Source: Candidatus Binataceae bacterium
GTDB taxonomy: Bacteria; Desulfobacterota; Binatia; Binatales; Binataceae
Direction of reading: 5' to 3'
DNA length: 44,405 nt
Assembly (NCBI GenBank): GCA_035308025.1
Contig: DATGHL010000021.1
Span: 1 to 44,405 of the forward strand
A program made the position numbers and the translations under genes. This document shows, piece after piece, positions 1 to 7,315 of this stretch (position 1 is its first letter; each line of letters opens with the position of its first letter). The notes beneath the pieces were generated by a model. The model searched no databases. It saw nothing but the letters and a program-made list of their open reading frames with translations, and had not been told where the DNA came from.

Positions 1-183
1 ACGCTGCGGCTTGATGCCTTCGATTTCGGTCGCCATCGAGGCGGCTTCCAGCGGTCCGATCCAGATCGGAAGATTGAGTTTATTGTCGGGATCCTTCAAC
101 ACCACGATGGGCATTTTGGTATTGGGGTCGAGGGTCAGACCGCCAACCACCATCAGGATAAATTCGTCTTTTGGGCCGGTCAT
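1..183 (-). CDS. Bifunctional nuclease (BFN/DUF151) domain protein, 5' part only
   Basis: Only the first 61 codons lie in the window; the gene runs off the left edge. The N-terminus reads MTGPKDEFILMVVGGLTLDP, followed by a segment with IVVLKD, LPIWIGPLEAASMA and EIEG. This matches the start of the BFN/DUF151 family, where the conserved LPIWIG..EA.AI stretch is diagnostic. Family members are small proteins of roughly 130-200 residues; plant members have been reported as dual DNase/RNases, but the bacterial role is poorly known. The start is the ATG whose complement is at 181-183. It follows a 17-bp-spaced promoter candidate and a perfect hairpin. Family assignment is good; cellular role is not known. 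Confidence 0.8.
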   Translation of the reverse strand, partial: MTGPKDEFILMVVGGLTLDPNTKMPIVVLKDPDNKLNLPIWIGPLEAASMATEIEGIKPQR

Positions 184-222
184 AGGGGCTCTCTGTGGTG
201 TTGGCCTTGGGCGCTCAGCAGA

Positions 223-246
223 GTGATGGAGCGCGTGCTCCATCAC
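223..246. repeat. Perfect 10-bp stem-loop at the presumed 5' end of the BFN transcript
   Basis: Positions 223-232 (GTGATGGAGC) and 237-246 (GCTCCATCAC) are exact inverted complements around a 4-base loop, GCGT. It lies between the BFN gene and the VWA gene, just downstream (minus direction) of a promoter candidate at 254-282. No T-run follows on either strand, so a simple intrinsic terminator is not the obvious reading. It could protect an mRNA 5' end, terminate the upstream VWA transcript or be a regulator-binding dyad. Confidence 0.6.
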
Positions 247-253
247 AGCGCCC

Positions 254-282
254 ATTTTGGACGAAAGGTTCCTTACCGTCAA
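254..282 (-). promoter_or_regulatory. Candidate sigma-70 promoter for the BFN gene
   Basis: Read on the minus strand there is TTGACG (277-282), a 17-base spacer and CAAAAT (254-259). The expected transcription start is near 247, which is exactly where the 223-246 hairpin begins. The -35 matches consensus at five of six bases and the -10 at four of six. Inference from sequence only. Confidence 0.45.
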
Positions 283-317
283 CCAGACTTGCCGCGCGCA
301 GGCGCGCACGGCTCGCG

Positions 318-1730
318 TCAGCGCGGCACAAGCTGATCGATAACGCGATAAAGTTGATTGAGGTTGCGGCACTCCTCGACCAGGTCGCAGTGCGGTGCGT
401 ACCGCTCCATCTCGCTGTCGCCGAATCCCCACGTGTTGCGGCTTTCCGGATTGAGCCAGATTACGCGGCGGGCCCGTTGCTTGACCTCGCGCAGCGCCCA
501 ATCGTGCGGCAGATTATAGTTGTTACGCGCGTCGCCGAGAATGATCACGGTGGTGCGCTTGTTGACGGCGCCCAGATGATCGTTCGCAAAGTTGCGGAAC
601 GAACGCCCGAAATCCGAGTGCGCGTACACGTTAATGATGTCGCCCTTGAGCGCGACGTCGAGCGCTTCCTTGACGTCGTTGGTGCGGAAGCTCTCGGTGA
701 CTTCGCCGATATCCGAGACAAAGACGAAGCTGCGCACCCGCGAATAAAGGTCCTGCAGTGAATAGACGAACTGCAGCATGAAGCGCGAGGCGTTGCGCAC
801 CGAGTCGGAGACGTCGCACATGATCAAAATCTGCGGCTTCTCGCGCTTGCGCCGTTCGAACCAGAGCTTGAAGGGCACGCCGCCGTTGACCAGATTTTTG
901 CGCAGCGTGCGCTTGATGTCGAAGCGGCCCTTTTTCTGGCGCTTGCGCCGGATCGCGATGATATTCTTGAGCCGCTGGGCGAGCCGGGTCACGGCCTCGC
1001 GCATCTTGTCGAGTTCTTCATCGCTCAGATAGTAGAAGCTCTTGTCGGCGAGCTGGTTCATCCGCGCTTCTTCGCGCGATTTGAGATCGCGTTTCTCACG
1101 TTCCTGGCGCACATACTTGCGGATGATATCGTCGAGCATCTTGAGGCGTCGATCGAGGTATTCCTCCATCTTGGCGCGCATCGCAGAGCCCATGTCGAGC
1201 TTGGCGAGCTGGTCGCGCAGCTCCTTGATTTCCTGCTCGAGCTTGTCGAAGCCCAGCGCGCGGGCGAGCGCGCGGGCGAAATAATTCTCCTCGATGGTCC
1301 GCTGTATACCCTGCATCCGCACAGCGCGCGCGGCCTCGCGCATCATCCGTTCGAGTTGGCCATCACGATTCTGCAGCAGCTCCTTGGCGAGCTCGGACAA
1401 TTCGTCGCCATGCTCCTTGAGCATCTTTTCCATCTGATCAAGGAAGTCCTGAAAATCCTGATCGGACATGGCGAGCGCGTCCTGCACAGATTTGCTCGCT
1501 CCCTTGATGATTTCACCCAGCCCGGTGAAATAGACGTCAAAGAGTTCCTCGAAGACCGGGATTTCGTGCGAACGCTTGATCATGGTCGAGCGCAAGGCCG
1601 AGCGGAACAGCTCGCGCTCGTTGAGTCCGGTCACCTCCGAAGCGCTGATAGCGTCGAGGGTTTCCGCCAGCGACACACGCACGCCGTTCTGCCGCAGCAG
1701 GTTGGCAAATTCGACCAGCTTGTCTTCCAT
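318..1730 (-). CDS. VWA domain protein, CoxE-like
   Basis: A 470-residue protein of the CoxE/VWA family, which acts with MoxR-type AAA+ ATPases in cofactor or metal insertion and complex assembly. The N-terminal two thirds are helical and charged. They include a long Lys/Arg/Glu-rich segment in the middle, probably coiled coil. The C-terminal third is the von Willebrand A domain, with the metal-ion-dependent adhesion motif CDVSDSV (DxSxS) after the strand ILIM and the later Asp in VIILGDARNNY. The end RRVIWLNPESRNTWGFGD is typical of CoxE proteins. The start at 1730 is chosen over an upstream in-frame ATG because GGAG lies seven bases before it and MEDKL fits the family. The MoxR gene lies 146 bases upstream on the same strand, so the two probably act together. 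The substrate complex is not evident, as no cox or nor genes are nearby. Confidence 0.88.
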   Translation of the reverse strand: MEDKLVEFANLLRQNGVRVSLAETLDAISASEVTGLNERELFRSALRSTMIKRSHEIPVFEELFDVYFTGLGEIIKGASKSVQDALAMSDQDFQDFLDQMEKMLKEHGDELSELAKELLQNRDGQLERMMREAARAVRMQGIQRTIEENYFARALARALGFDKLEQEIKELRDQLAKLDMGSAMRAKMEEYLDRRLKMLDDIIRKYVRQEREKRDLKSREEARMNQLADKSFYYLSDEELDKMREAVTRLAQRLKNIIAIRRKRQKKGRFDIKRTLRKNLVNGGVPFKLWFERRKREKPQILIMCDVSDSVRNASRFMLQFVYSLQDLYSRVRSFVFVSDIGEVTESFRTNDVKEALDVALKGDIINVYAHSDFGRSFRNFANDHLGAVNKRTTVIILGDARNNYNLPHDWALREVKQRARRVIWLNPESRNTWGFGDSEMERYAPHCDLVEECRNLNQLYRVIDQLVPR

Positions 1731-1842
1731 CGTTACTCCGCGGCCCAATCGCGATGCCGTCCGCGCAGGCGGTACAGCTTTGGCGGCTTCAGCAGGCTTC
1801 TCAAATTTTACGCGGTCGCGCTAACCCAGCAAAGATCACTAT

Positions 1843-1899
1843 TTCAAAAGGTCTTGGTCACCCAAAGATCTCTTGGTCAATTCAAAAGATCTTTGTCAC
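1843..1899. repeat. Three imperfect 19-bp tandem units over the MoxR stop codon
   Basis: Units at 1843-1861, 1862-1880 and 1881-1899. The first and third (TTCAAAAGGTCTTGGTCAC and TTCAAAAGATCTTTGTCAC) differ at two bases. The middle one is more diverged but keeps the TCTTGGTCA core. The MoxR stop codon (complement at 1877-1879) lies at the end of the middle unit, so the extreme C-terminus of MoxR is encoded inside the repeat. Confidence 0.6.
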
Positions 1900-2866
1900 T
1901 CGCCGGCTTCCCCAATGGAGCGGCTGCGGCGGCTTCACCGCCACCCCGTTTGGCGCGCACCCGCCGCATATATTCCTTGAGCTCGTCCTGCGCCTTGCGC
2001 ACGTCGCCTTCGTACTTGACGATCGTGTCGAGCGTCTCGTCGACCAGGGCGCTGTCGAGATTCTGGACGTTGAGCAAGGTCAGCGCCTTGACCCAATCGA
2101 GGGTTTCGCTGATCCCGGGGGTTTTCTTGAGATCGAGCTTGCGCAATGACTGCACCAGCAGCACGACGTCCTCGGCCAGCGCGACGGCGGCGTCGGGCAC
2201 CTTGATCTTGACGATCGCGAGTTCCTGCTCCTTGCTCGGAAAATCGATATAGAGGTGCAGGCAGCGGCGCTTGAGGGCGTCCGACATTTCGCGGGCATTG
2301 TTCGAGGTCAGAATCACCAGCGGAATATTTTTCGCCTTGAACGTGCCGATTTCCGGAATCGTCACCTGGAAATCCGAGAGCAGTTCGAGCAGGAAGGCCT
2401 CGAACTCGGCGTCGGCCTTGTCGATCTCGTCAATCAGCAGGACGACGCGCTTGTCGGATCGGATCGCCTTCAACAGCGGACGCGGCAGCACGAAGCGCTC
2501 CGAGAAGAACACTTCGTCCTCGGCGGCGATCTTGTCGACCGCCTGCGCGAGTCCCTGCGCTCCCACCAGCACTTCGCTGACCTTGTCCTTGAGAATCTGC
2601 GTGTAGAGCAGTTGCTTGGCGTACTCCCACTCGTAGAGCGCCTTGCCTTCGTCGAGACCCTCGTAGCACTGGAGACGGATCAGCTCGAGGTCAAGTGAAC
2701 TCGCGAGCACTTTCGCGAGATCGGTCTTGCCGACGCCTGCCGGGCCTTCGACCAGCACGGGCTTGCCCATCGCGGTGGCCAGATAGATGACGGTCGCGAT
2801 GCGCCGGCTCGCAATATAGTTGTTCTGCGTAAAGCGCTCGATTACCTCGTCGATCGATGAGAACAT
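1877..2866 (-). CDS. MoxR-family AAA+ ATPase
   Basis: A 329-residue AAA+ ATPase, normal length for MoxR. Walker A is GPAGVGKT at residues 41-48 and Walker B is LLIDEID at about 143-149. A sensor-1 segment VILTSNN and an arginine-rich RRC follow. The family acts as a chaperone with VWA partners to mature enzymes or insert metals; the CoxE-like gene directly downstream supports that here. The start at 2866 is preceded by GAGGAGGGTGA, a strong ribosome binding site. The C-terminus carries a short Ala-rich linker and ends in SDKDLLN within a small tandem repeat, so the last residues may have drifted. Function as a MoxR ATPase is secure; the client is unknown. Confidence 0.9.
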   Translation of the reverse strand: MFSSIDEVIERFTQNNYIASRRIATVIYLATAMGKPVLVEGPAGVGKTDLAKVLASSLDLELIRLQCYEGLDEGKALYEWEYAKQLLYTQILKDKVSEVLVGAQGLAQAVDKIAAEDEVFFSERFVLPRPLLKAIRSDKRVVLLIDEIDKADAEFEAFLLELLSDFQVTIPEIGTFKAKNIPLVILTSNNAREMSDALKRRCLHLYIDFPSKEQELAIVKIKVPDAAVALAEDVVLLVQSLRKLDLKKTPGISETLDWVKALTLLNVQNLDSALVDETLDTIVKYEGDVRKAQDELKEYMRRVRAKRGGGEAAAAAPLGKPASDKDLLN

Positions 2867-3070
2867 TCACCCTCCTCGGCTGCTGCAGCTGGAACTCTCC
2901 CTCCCGCGCAATCCATCTTGCATATCACGGCGCGTGCGCGCGGGGGAAGCATTCCGCCACGATCGCCAATTGACCGCACCGCGCGCCGTCGAGTCGGCCT
3001 GAGTCGAGCACGAGATTGGTCAACGTACCTCTTGTGATTGGAGGCGACTCTTTGGCAAGTTGAATCCGGT

Positions 3071-3874
3071 ATGTGCACGCTCGCCATCTATTTTCAGGTC
3101 TTTGCCGACTATCCGGTTGTCGTGGCTGCGAACCGAGACGAATATCTGGAGCGCCCGACGATCCCGCCAACCATCCTTTCCCAGCAGCCCTTAGTGGTCG
3201 GCGGTAAAGACCTGCGGGCGAGCGGCACGTGGCTGGGCATCAATGAGCACGGAATTCTCGCCGGGCTGCTTAATCGCCGCAATGGCGAGGCCGAGAACGA
3301 TCCGAGGCTGCGCTCGCGCGGGATGCTCTGTCTGGACGCGTTGCGCCACGAGTCCGTCAGGGCCGCGGCGGATTTCGCGGCCAGTCAGCGCGGCGGCGAT
3401 TACAACCCTTTCAATCTATTGATCGCCGGGCGCGACGAGGCTTTTGTCGCCTACAACCGCTTCGCCCAGATTACGTTGATCAAGCTCACCCCGGGCTTCC
3501 ATCTTTTGACCAACATCGACATCGACGATTTCGAGTGTCCGCGCATCAGCCGCTCGCACGGCCGTTTCGCCGAGCTGGCGCGGCGCGAAGATTTCGCCGG
3601 CGATCCGCTGGGTAATCGCGCCGCTTTGAGCGCGCTGCTGGCCGATCATTCGACCCAGTTGGACCCGCGCTCTGGCCGTCCCAACTCGCTCTGTATGCAT
3701 CTGGGCGATTACGGCACGCGCTCGTCGAGCCTGATCTTCCTGGCGCGGGAACACGATCGCATCGAGCATTTTTTCGCCCCCGGCGCGCCCTGCGTCGCGA
3801 CCTACGAACCGGCTCTAGTGCCAAACCGCGCAGCCGAGACCGGCGCTATCTCGCGCCCAATCCAAAACCCTTAG
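3071..3874 (+). CDS. NRDE family (TANGO2-like) protein
   Basis: A 267-residue protein beginning MCTLAIYF, with VVVAANRDEYLERP at about residues 20-33. This is the NRDE motif that names the family (Pfam NRDE, homologous to eukaryotic TANGO2). The Cys at position 2 would be exposed as an N-terminal nucleophile if Met is removed, a feature suggested for the Ntn-hydrolase-like fold. Later conserved blocks are GGKDLRASGTWLGIN and GILAGLLNRR. The start is fixed by the invariant MCTL; no good ribosome binding site precedes it. It is divergent from moxR across a 204-base gap. Bacterial function is unsettled; human TANGO2 has been linked to heme or lipid handling. Confidence 0.85.
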   Translation: MCTLAIYFQVFADYPVVVAANRDEYLERPTIPPTILSQQPLVVGGKDLRASGTWLGINEHGILAGLLNRRNGEAENDPRLRSRGMLCLDALRHESVRAAADFAASQRGGDYNPFNLLIAGRDEAFVAYNRFAQITLIKLTPGFHLLTNIDIDDFECPRISRSHGRFAELARREDFAGDPLGNRAALSALLADHSTQLDPRSGRPNSLCMHLGDYGTRSSSLIFLAREHDRIEHFFAPGAPCVATYEPALVPNRAAETGAISRPIQNP

Positions 3875-3890
3875 CCGGTCTCCAATTTTT

Positions 3891-3910
3891 CGACTGCTGG
3901 CAGGCAGTCG
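3891..3910. terminator. Weak hairpin downstream of the NRDE gene
   Basis: CGACTGC (3891-3897) pairs perfectly with GCAGTCG (3904-3910) around TGGCAG, 17 bases after the NRDE stop codon. A run of five T lies before the stem rather than after it, so it is at best a Rho-independent terminator without a U-tract. Confidence 0.25.
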
Positions 3911-4050
3911 GCTTCGTGGTTGAACAGCATCAGCGATGATAACGGGTGGGCGAACACCGCGGACCAAAGGGAGCTAAAGCTTGCTGAGCGAAGCCGTTTG
4001 GTCTAAAGATGAGTTGAAATCGGTGAATCTTTCTCCAGGAGGTCTTTCAT

Positions 4051-4428
4051 ATGGCGACCGGGAAGCTCGTAGGAGAATATTCGGCCAAGTTCAACACGAT
4101 CACGTTCAGTATTGGCCCGCATGGTAGCACTATTCTGCAAGCCAATACCGAAGGGTCGGTAACAGGAATGGGCACGGTCTTGGGAACTGCAACCTTCGTC
4201 GTGGGCGGCGGCAAGAGTGGAACCTATAGTTGGTGTGGCATCGCCTACTTGGACAATGGTGAGCAGGTCGCCAGTAACGGCGTCGGCAGCTACGAGAGTA
4301 TCGGCAAGCACCGCTGGCGCACACAGGTACCTGAGGTCCGGCAGTCCGATGGACGCACGCTAGCCTTCGAAGGTGAGCTCGAACTGGCCACGCGGTCTTG
4401 GATCGGCAAGCTATTCGAGAGAAGCTGA
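4051..4428 (+). CDS. Hypothetical protein, beta-rich, 125 aa
   Basis: I do not recognise the family. The start is well supported: CCAGGAGGTC lies seven to eight bases before ATG. The protein begins MATGKLVGEYSAKFNT and alternates short hydrophobic strands with Gly-rich turns (GPHGST, GSVTGMGTVLG, VVGGGKSGTYSW). It ends in a charged segment (LAFEGELELATRSWIGKLFERS). This suggests a small all-beta barrel, lipocalin- or allene-oxide-cyclase-like in texture, but that is only an impression. No signal peptide is visible. Upstream, GACCAAA (3962-3968) can pair with TTTGGTC (3997-4003), and a weak promoter (TTGCTG 3981-3986, 17 bases, TAAAGA) overlaps this. It is flanked by unrelated genes. Confidence 0.7.
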   Translation: MATGKLVGEYSAKFNTITFSIGPHGSTILQANTEGSVTGMGTVLGTATFVVGGGKSGTYSWCGIAYLDNGEQVASNGVGSYESIGKHRWRTQVPEVRQSDGRTLAFEGELELATRSWIGKLFERS

Positions 4429-4651
4429 ACGCGAGGCCGTCAGGGTCGACCAGCCGTCGCGCCTATTACCTTCTTCCTATCAGAATGACCCGTGGTTGGC
4501 TCCCAGAACAACCCGCCCGCGTAGGTTGCAGCGCCTGCGCGCGAAGCTCCTGATAGCCAAACTAGCGAAGTCGGGCGGGCGTAAGGCTCGAATGCGAGGT
4601 GCTCGACCCGCGCAGATTCGCGGCCTAGGTCGAAATCCGCATCGAGGCCTT

Positions 4652-5443
4652 TTATCCGGCATTAGATCTTCTGAGCACTGCTAGCCAGCGGCCGTGACAC
4701 TCTGTGAGCGGAGTCTCAAAAGAGAGATCGGCGTAAGCCGCGATCATCTCGAAGCAGCCTGAGGCGCGGGCCGCGAGCTCCATCAGCGGCGGCGTGGTGT
4801 AGCGCACCGGGATGACGTCGCGCGTGACGACCGTACGCTCAGGAAAATGGATCGTGCATTCCAGCTCGTAGATCGATTGCATCGTGTCAGGCCAGACGAT
4901 TGGCTGATAGAATTCCCGCACCTCGACGGCGACCCCCCCTACCCTCACTTTGCGCCGCCGCCATGGCCTGCGGCGCGCGGTGAGCTCGACGCCGTGATGG
5001 CGATCGATATCGATGCAATACAATCCGCGTGGCCGCAGGCATTTAGCCACCGACTTAAAGTGATACATTAAGTCTTGGTTGCCGTGCAGCACCGGAAAAG
5101 TTTCAGACATGAAAAACGCCGCGTCAAAGAGTGGTTCGGGCAGACTGAATTTCACGATCGGCCGCCGATAGAAGCGTACTCGCTCGACGCCGCCGGAGCG
5201 CGCCCGTCCCGCCGCGATCATAGTCGCTGAGCGATCGATTCCGACGACGCTGATTTTGTCACCGGCCAAAATCTGCCCATGCGGCGAGTCCCCGCAGGCA
5301 ATATCGAGGACGCGTCGCACCGGACGCTTGTAGTGTCGCTGCCAGACTTTTTTGAGAAAGCTCACCTCGTCCTCGATATCCCCCGGGCGCTCCATGTGCA
5401 CCCGCCGGAAGATCGTGGGAAACTCATAGATGCTCGGTTCCAT
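4652..5443 (-). CDS. Class I SAM-dependent methyltransferase
   Basis: A 263-residue Rossmann-fold methyltransferase. Motif I is VLDIACGDSPHG at about residues 45-56, and the acidic end of strand 2 is VVGIDRSATMIAAGRA at about 65-80. FDAAFFMSETFPVL stands where motif IV (substrate/SAM pocket) is expected, followed by CLRPRGLYCIDI (post-motif helix and strand 5). The C-terminal third carries the beta extension that often contacts substrate. Target molecule unknown. It is transcribed divergently from the TetR regulator at 5569, with a 125-base shared gap that contains a perfect palindrome, so the regulator could affect it too. Confidence 0.82.
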   Translation of the reverse strand: MEPSIYEFPTIFRRVHMERPGDIEDEVSFLKKVWQRHYKRPVRRVLDIACGDSPHGQILAGDKISVVGIDRSATMIAAGRARSGGVERVRFYRRPIVKFSLPEPLFDAAFFMSETFPVLHGNQDLMYHFKSVAKCLRPRGLYCIDIDRHHGVELTARRRPWRRRKVRVGGVAVEVREFYQPIVWPDTMQSIYELECTIHFPERTVVTRDVIPVRYTTPPLMELAARASGCFEMIAAYADLSFETPLTECHGRWLAVLRRSNAG

Positions 5444-5503
5444 GCGCGCAGCTTAATCACCGGTTGCGCCGAAAGCTTGTCAAATTGTTAAACTGGATTT
5501 CAT

Positions 5504-5515
5504 TCAATCGATTGA
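5504..5515. promoter_or_regulatory. 12-bp perfect palindrome, candidate TetR operator
   Basis: TCAATCGATTGA at 5504-5515 is an exact palindrome overlapping the -35 of the promoter candidate of the tetR-hlyD-mfs operon, in the gap shared with the divergent methyltransferase. TetR-family proteins bind short palindromes as dimers and usually repress their own operon, so position and symmetry fit. Binding is inferred. Confidence 0.45.
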
Positions 5516-5540
5516 CTTTTATAATCGTATGGCTTAATTT
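5512..5540 (+). promoter_or_regulatory. Candidate promoter of the efflux operon
   Basis: TTGACT (5512-5517), a 17-base spacer and TAATTT (5535-5540). The -35 is close to consensus and the -10 is weak. A TATAAT at 5520-5525 lacks a suitably spaced -35. Transcription would start near 5547, just ahead of the preferred start codon at 5569. Confidence 0.35.
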
Positions 5541-5568
5541 GCTGATGAGCAATGGAGTCCGGATACGA

Positions 5569-6258
5569 ATGCGTGCAGCAGCGGAGCAGGTTCAGGAGCG
5601 CGGGCAGGTTCAGGAGCGCGGGCAGGTCACGCGTCAGCGGCTGATCGACGCCGCGCTGGCGGTCTTTGGCGAATACGGCTTCGACGGCGCGAGTACACGG
5701 ACGTTGGCCGATCGCGCCGGCGCCAATCTGGCGGCAATTCCCTACCACTTCCGCAGCAAGGAAGGGCTTTACCGCGCAGCTGCCCAACACATCGTCGATC
5801 GGATGGCGGCGCAGATGGCCTCGTTGCTCGACGAGATCGAGCAGGCCTTGCAGAATCCGCGGCTGCCGCGCGAAGAAGCGCTGGGTCTGCTGCATCGCTA
5901 CCTCGATGCGCTCGTCACGGTTCTGGTCGGCTGGCGGGAGGCGGATAACTGGTGCGCCTTCATCATGCGGGAACAACTCGCGCCCGGCGCCGCGTTCGAC
6001 ATACTTTATGAGGGCTTCATGCGGCGGCTTGGCGACGTCCTCGCGGGCCTGTTGAGCGCGCTGCTCAAGCCACCGAAGAACGAGCACACGCTTGCTCTGA
6101 GCGCGATCGCGATTTTCGGACAAATCCTGGTTTTTCGCACGGGCCGGAACTCGGCGCTGCGGCGCTTGGGCTGGAAGGAGTTCTCCAGTGATCATCTCAA
6201 ACAGATTCAATCGATGATCCGCAACCACGTCGATCGTATCGTGACGCAAGGGGGATGA
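5569..6258 (+). CDS. TetR/AcrR family transcriptional regulator (CerR-like C-terminal domain)
   Basis: A 229-residue regulator from this start. The helix-turn-helix covers about residues 20-65: RLIDAALAVFGEYGFDGAST, then TLADRAG.N.AAIPYHFRSKEGLY. The C-terminal ligand domain resembles the CerR/DUF1956 type, with MAAQMASLLDEI and a later WCAFIMREQLAPG. It heads an operon with a membrane-fusion protein and an MFS pump, the usual arrangement for a local repressor of drug efflux. ATG at 5545 is an alternative start; both lie downstream of the promoter candidate. The N-terminus carries a duplicated VQERGQ arising from an exact 18-bp tandem repeat at 5587-5622. The inducer is unknown. Confidence 0.88.
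   Translation: MRAAAEQVQERGQVQERGQVTRQRLIDAALAVFGEYGFDGASTRTLADRAGANLAAIPYHFRSKEGLYRAAAQHIVDRMAAQMASLLDEIEQALQNPRLPREEALGLLHRYLDALVTVLVGWREADNWCAFIMREQLAPGAAFDILYEGFMRRLGDVLAGLLSALLKPPKNEHTLALSAIAIFGQILVFRTGRNSALRRLGWKEFSSDHLKQIQSMIRNHVDRIVTQGG
5587..5622. repeat. Exact 18-bp tandem duplication in the tetR coding sequence
   Basis: CAGGTTCAGGAGCGCGGG occurs at 5587-5604 and again at 5605-5622 without mismatch; CAGGT of a third copy follows. It duplicates six residues (QVQERG) in frame, just before the DNA-binding domain. The perfect identity suggests a recent slippage event. Confidence 0.85.
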
Positions 6259-6262
6259 AGCC

Positions 6263-7315
6263 ATGGATAGTCCCGCAGCAGGTGGTGAATCACATCTGTC
6301 ACCGGCAGCGGTGGCGACCTCCACGCCGAGCCTGGTTAGCGCGCGCACGCTCGTAAAGATTCTTATCGCGATTACGATTCTTGCCGGGCTGGCCGTCGCC
6401 GGCGTGCCGCTTTGGAACTATCTGCATTCGTACGAAGCGACCGACGATGCGGAAATCGACGGCCATATCGCGCCGATCTCGGCGCGGATCGACGGCACGA
6501 TCGCGCAGATCTATGTGCAGGAGACCGAGAGCGTCAAAGCCGGACAGTGGTTAGCCGCGGTCGATCCGCGCGATCAACAGGTGGCCGTCGAAAACGCCCG
6601 CGCCAACCTCGCGCTGGCCGAGGCGCAGGTCAGCGGCGCGCGCGCCGACTATCGGGCGGCGCTCGACAAGTCACATGAATCCGCGGCAACGGCCGTGAAA
6701 GCCACTCGCGACGCTGCGCGCTATACCGATTTGCTCAAGCAGGGAGTCGTCGCGCGGGACGACTACGAGGAAAAAATCCGCCTCGACCGCGTTGCCGCAG
6801 CCACGGTCGAGTCCGACCGCGCGTCGGCCGACTCAACCGCCAAGGTCATCGCCGCCCGCGAGGCTGCAGTGCAGGCGGCGCAGGCCGCGCTCGATCAGGC
6901 CTTGCTGAATCTGAGTTATACAAAAATCGTGGCGCCGATAAACGGCGTAATCGGCAAAAAAACCGTCGAGGTCGGGCAGCGCGTGCAGCCGGGCGAGCAG
7001 ATGATGGCGGTCGTGGGACTCGATGACATCTGGGTCACTGCCAATTTCAAGGAAACGCAGGTCCGTCGCATGCACGCGGGCCAGCGCGTCTCTATTCATG
7101 TCGATGAACTCGGGCGCGATTATGACGGCTACGTCGAGGGGATGGCCGGGGCCAGCGGTGAAATGTACAGCCTGATCCCGCCGGAAAATGCCACCGGCAA
7201 CTACGTCAAAGTAGTGCAGCGCCTGCCGATTCGCATCCGCTTCCGGCCGGGCCAGGACGGCGACCATGCGCTCCGTCCCGGACTTTCGGTCGAGCCCACC
7301 GTCTGGCTGCGATGA
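6263..7315 (+). CDS. HlyD/EmrA-type membrane fusion protein
   Basis: A 350-residue periplasmic adaptor. One N-terminal membrane helix lies at about residues 33-52 (LVKILIAITILAGLAVAGVP). Next comes the lipoyl-type half motif TDDAEIDGHIAPISARIDGTI, then an Ala-rich coiled-coil hairpin at about residues 105-220. The second lipoyl half follows (SYTKIVAPINGVIGKK..VEVGQRVQPG) and then the beta-barrel (VTANFKETQVRRMHAGQ). This is the EmrA layout. It starts four bases after the tetR stop, with AAGGGGGA upstream, and overlaps the pump gene by four bases (ATGA). With the pump it should carry drugs or other amphipathic compounds across the envelope; an outer-membrane channel is not encoded here. Confidence 0.92.
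   Translation: MDSPAAGGESHLSPAAVATSTPSLVSARTLVKILIAITILAGLAVAGVPLWNYLHSYEATDDAEIDGHIAPISARIDGTIAQIYVQETESVKAGQWLAAVDPRDQQVAVENARANLALAEAQVSGARADYRAALDKSHESAATAVKATRDAARYTDLLKQGVVARDDYEEKIRLDRVAAATVESDRASADSTAKVIAAREAAVQAAQAALDQALLNLSYTKIVAPINGVIGKKTVEVGQRVQPGEQMMAVVGLDDIWVTANFKETQVRRMHAGQRVSIHVDELGRDYDGYVEGMAGASGEMYSLIPPENATGNYVKVVQRLPIRIRFRPGQDGDHALRPGLSVEPTVWLR

Noticed and set aside
1843-1899. Possible CRISPR-like array
   Set aside because: Units are contiguous without spacers, are only three in number and encode part of MoxR.
1356-2252. 298-codon open frame on the plus strand
   Set aside because: Crosses the junction of the VWA and MoxR genes in antisense; composition shows no family features.
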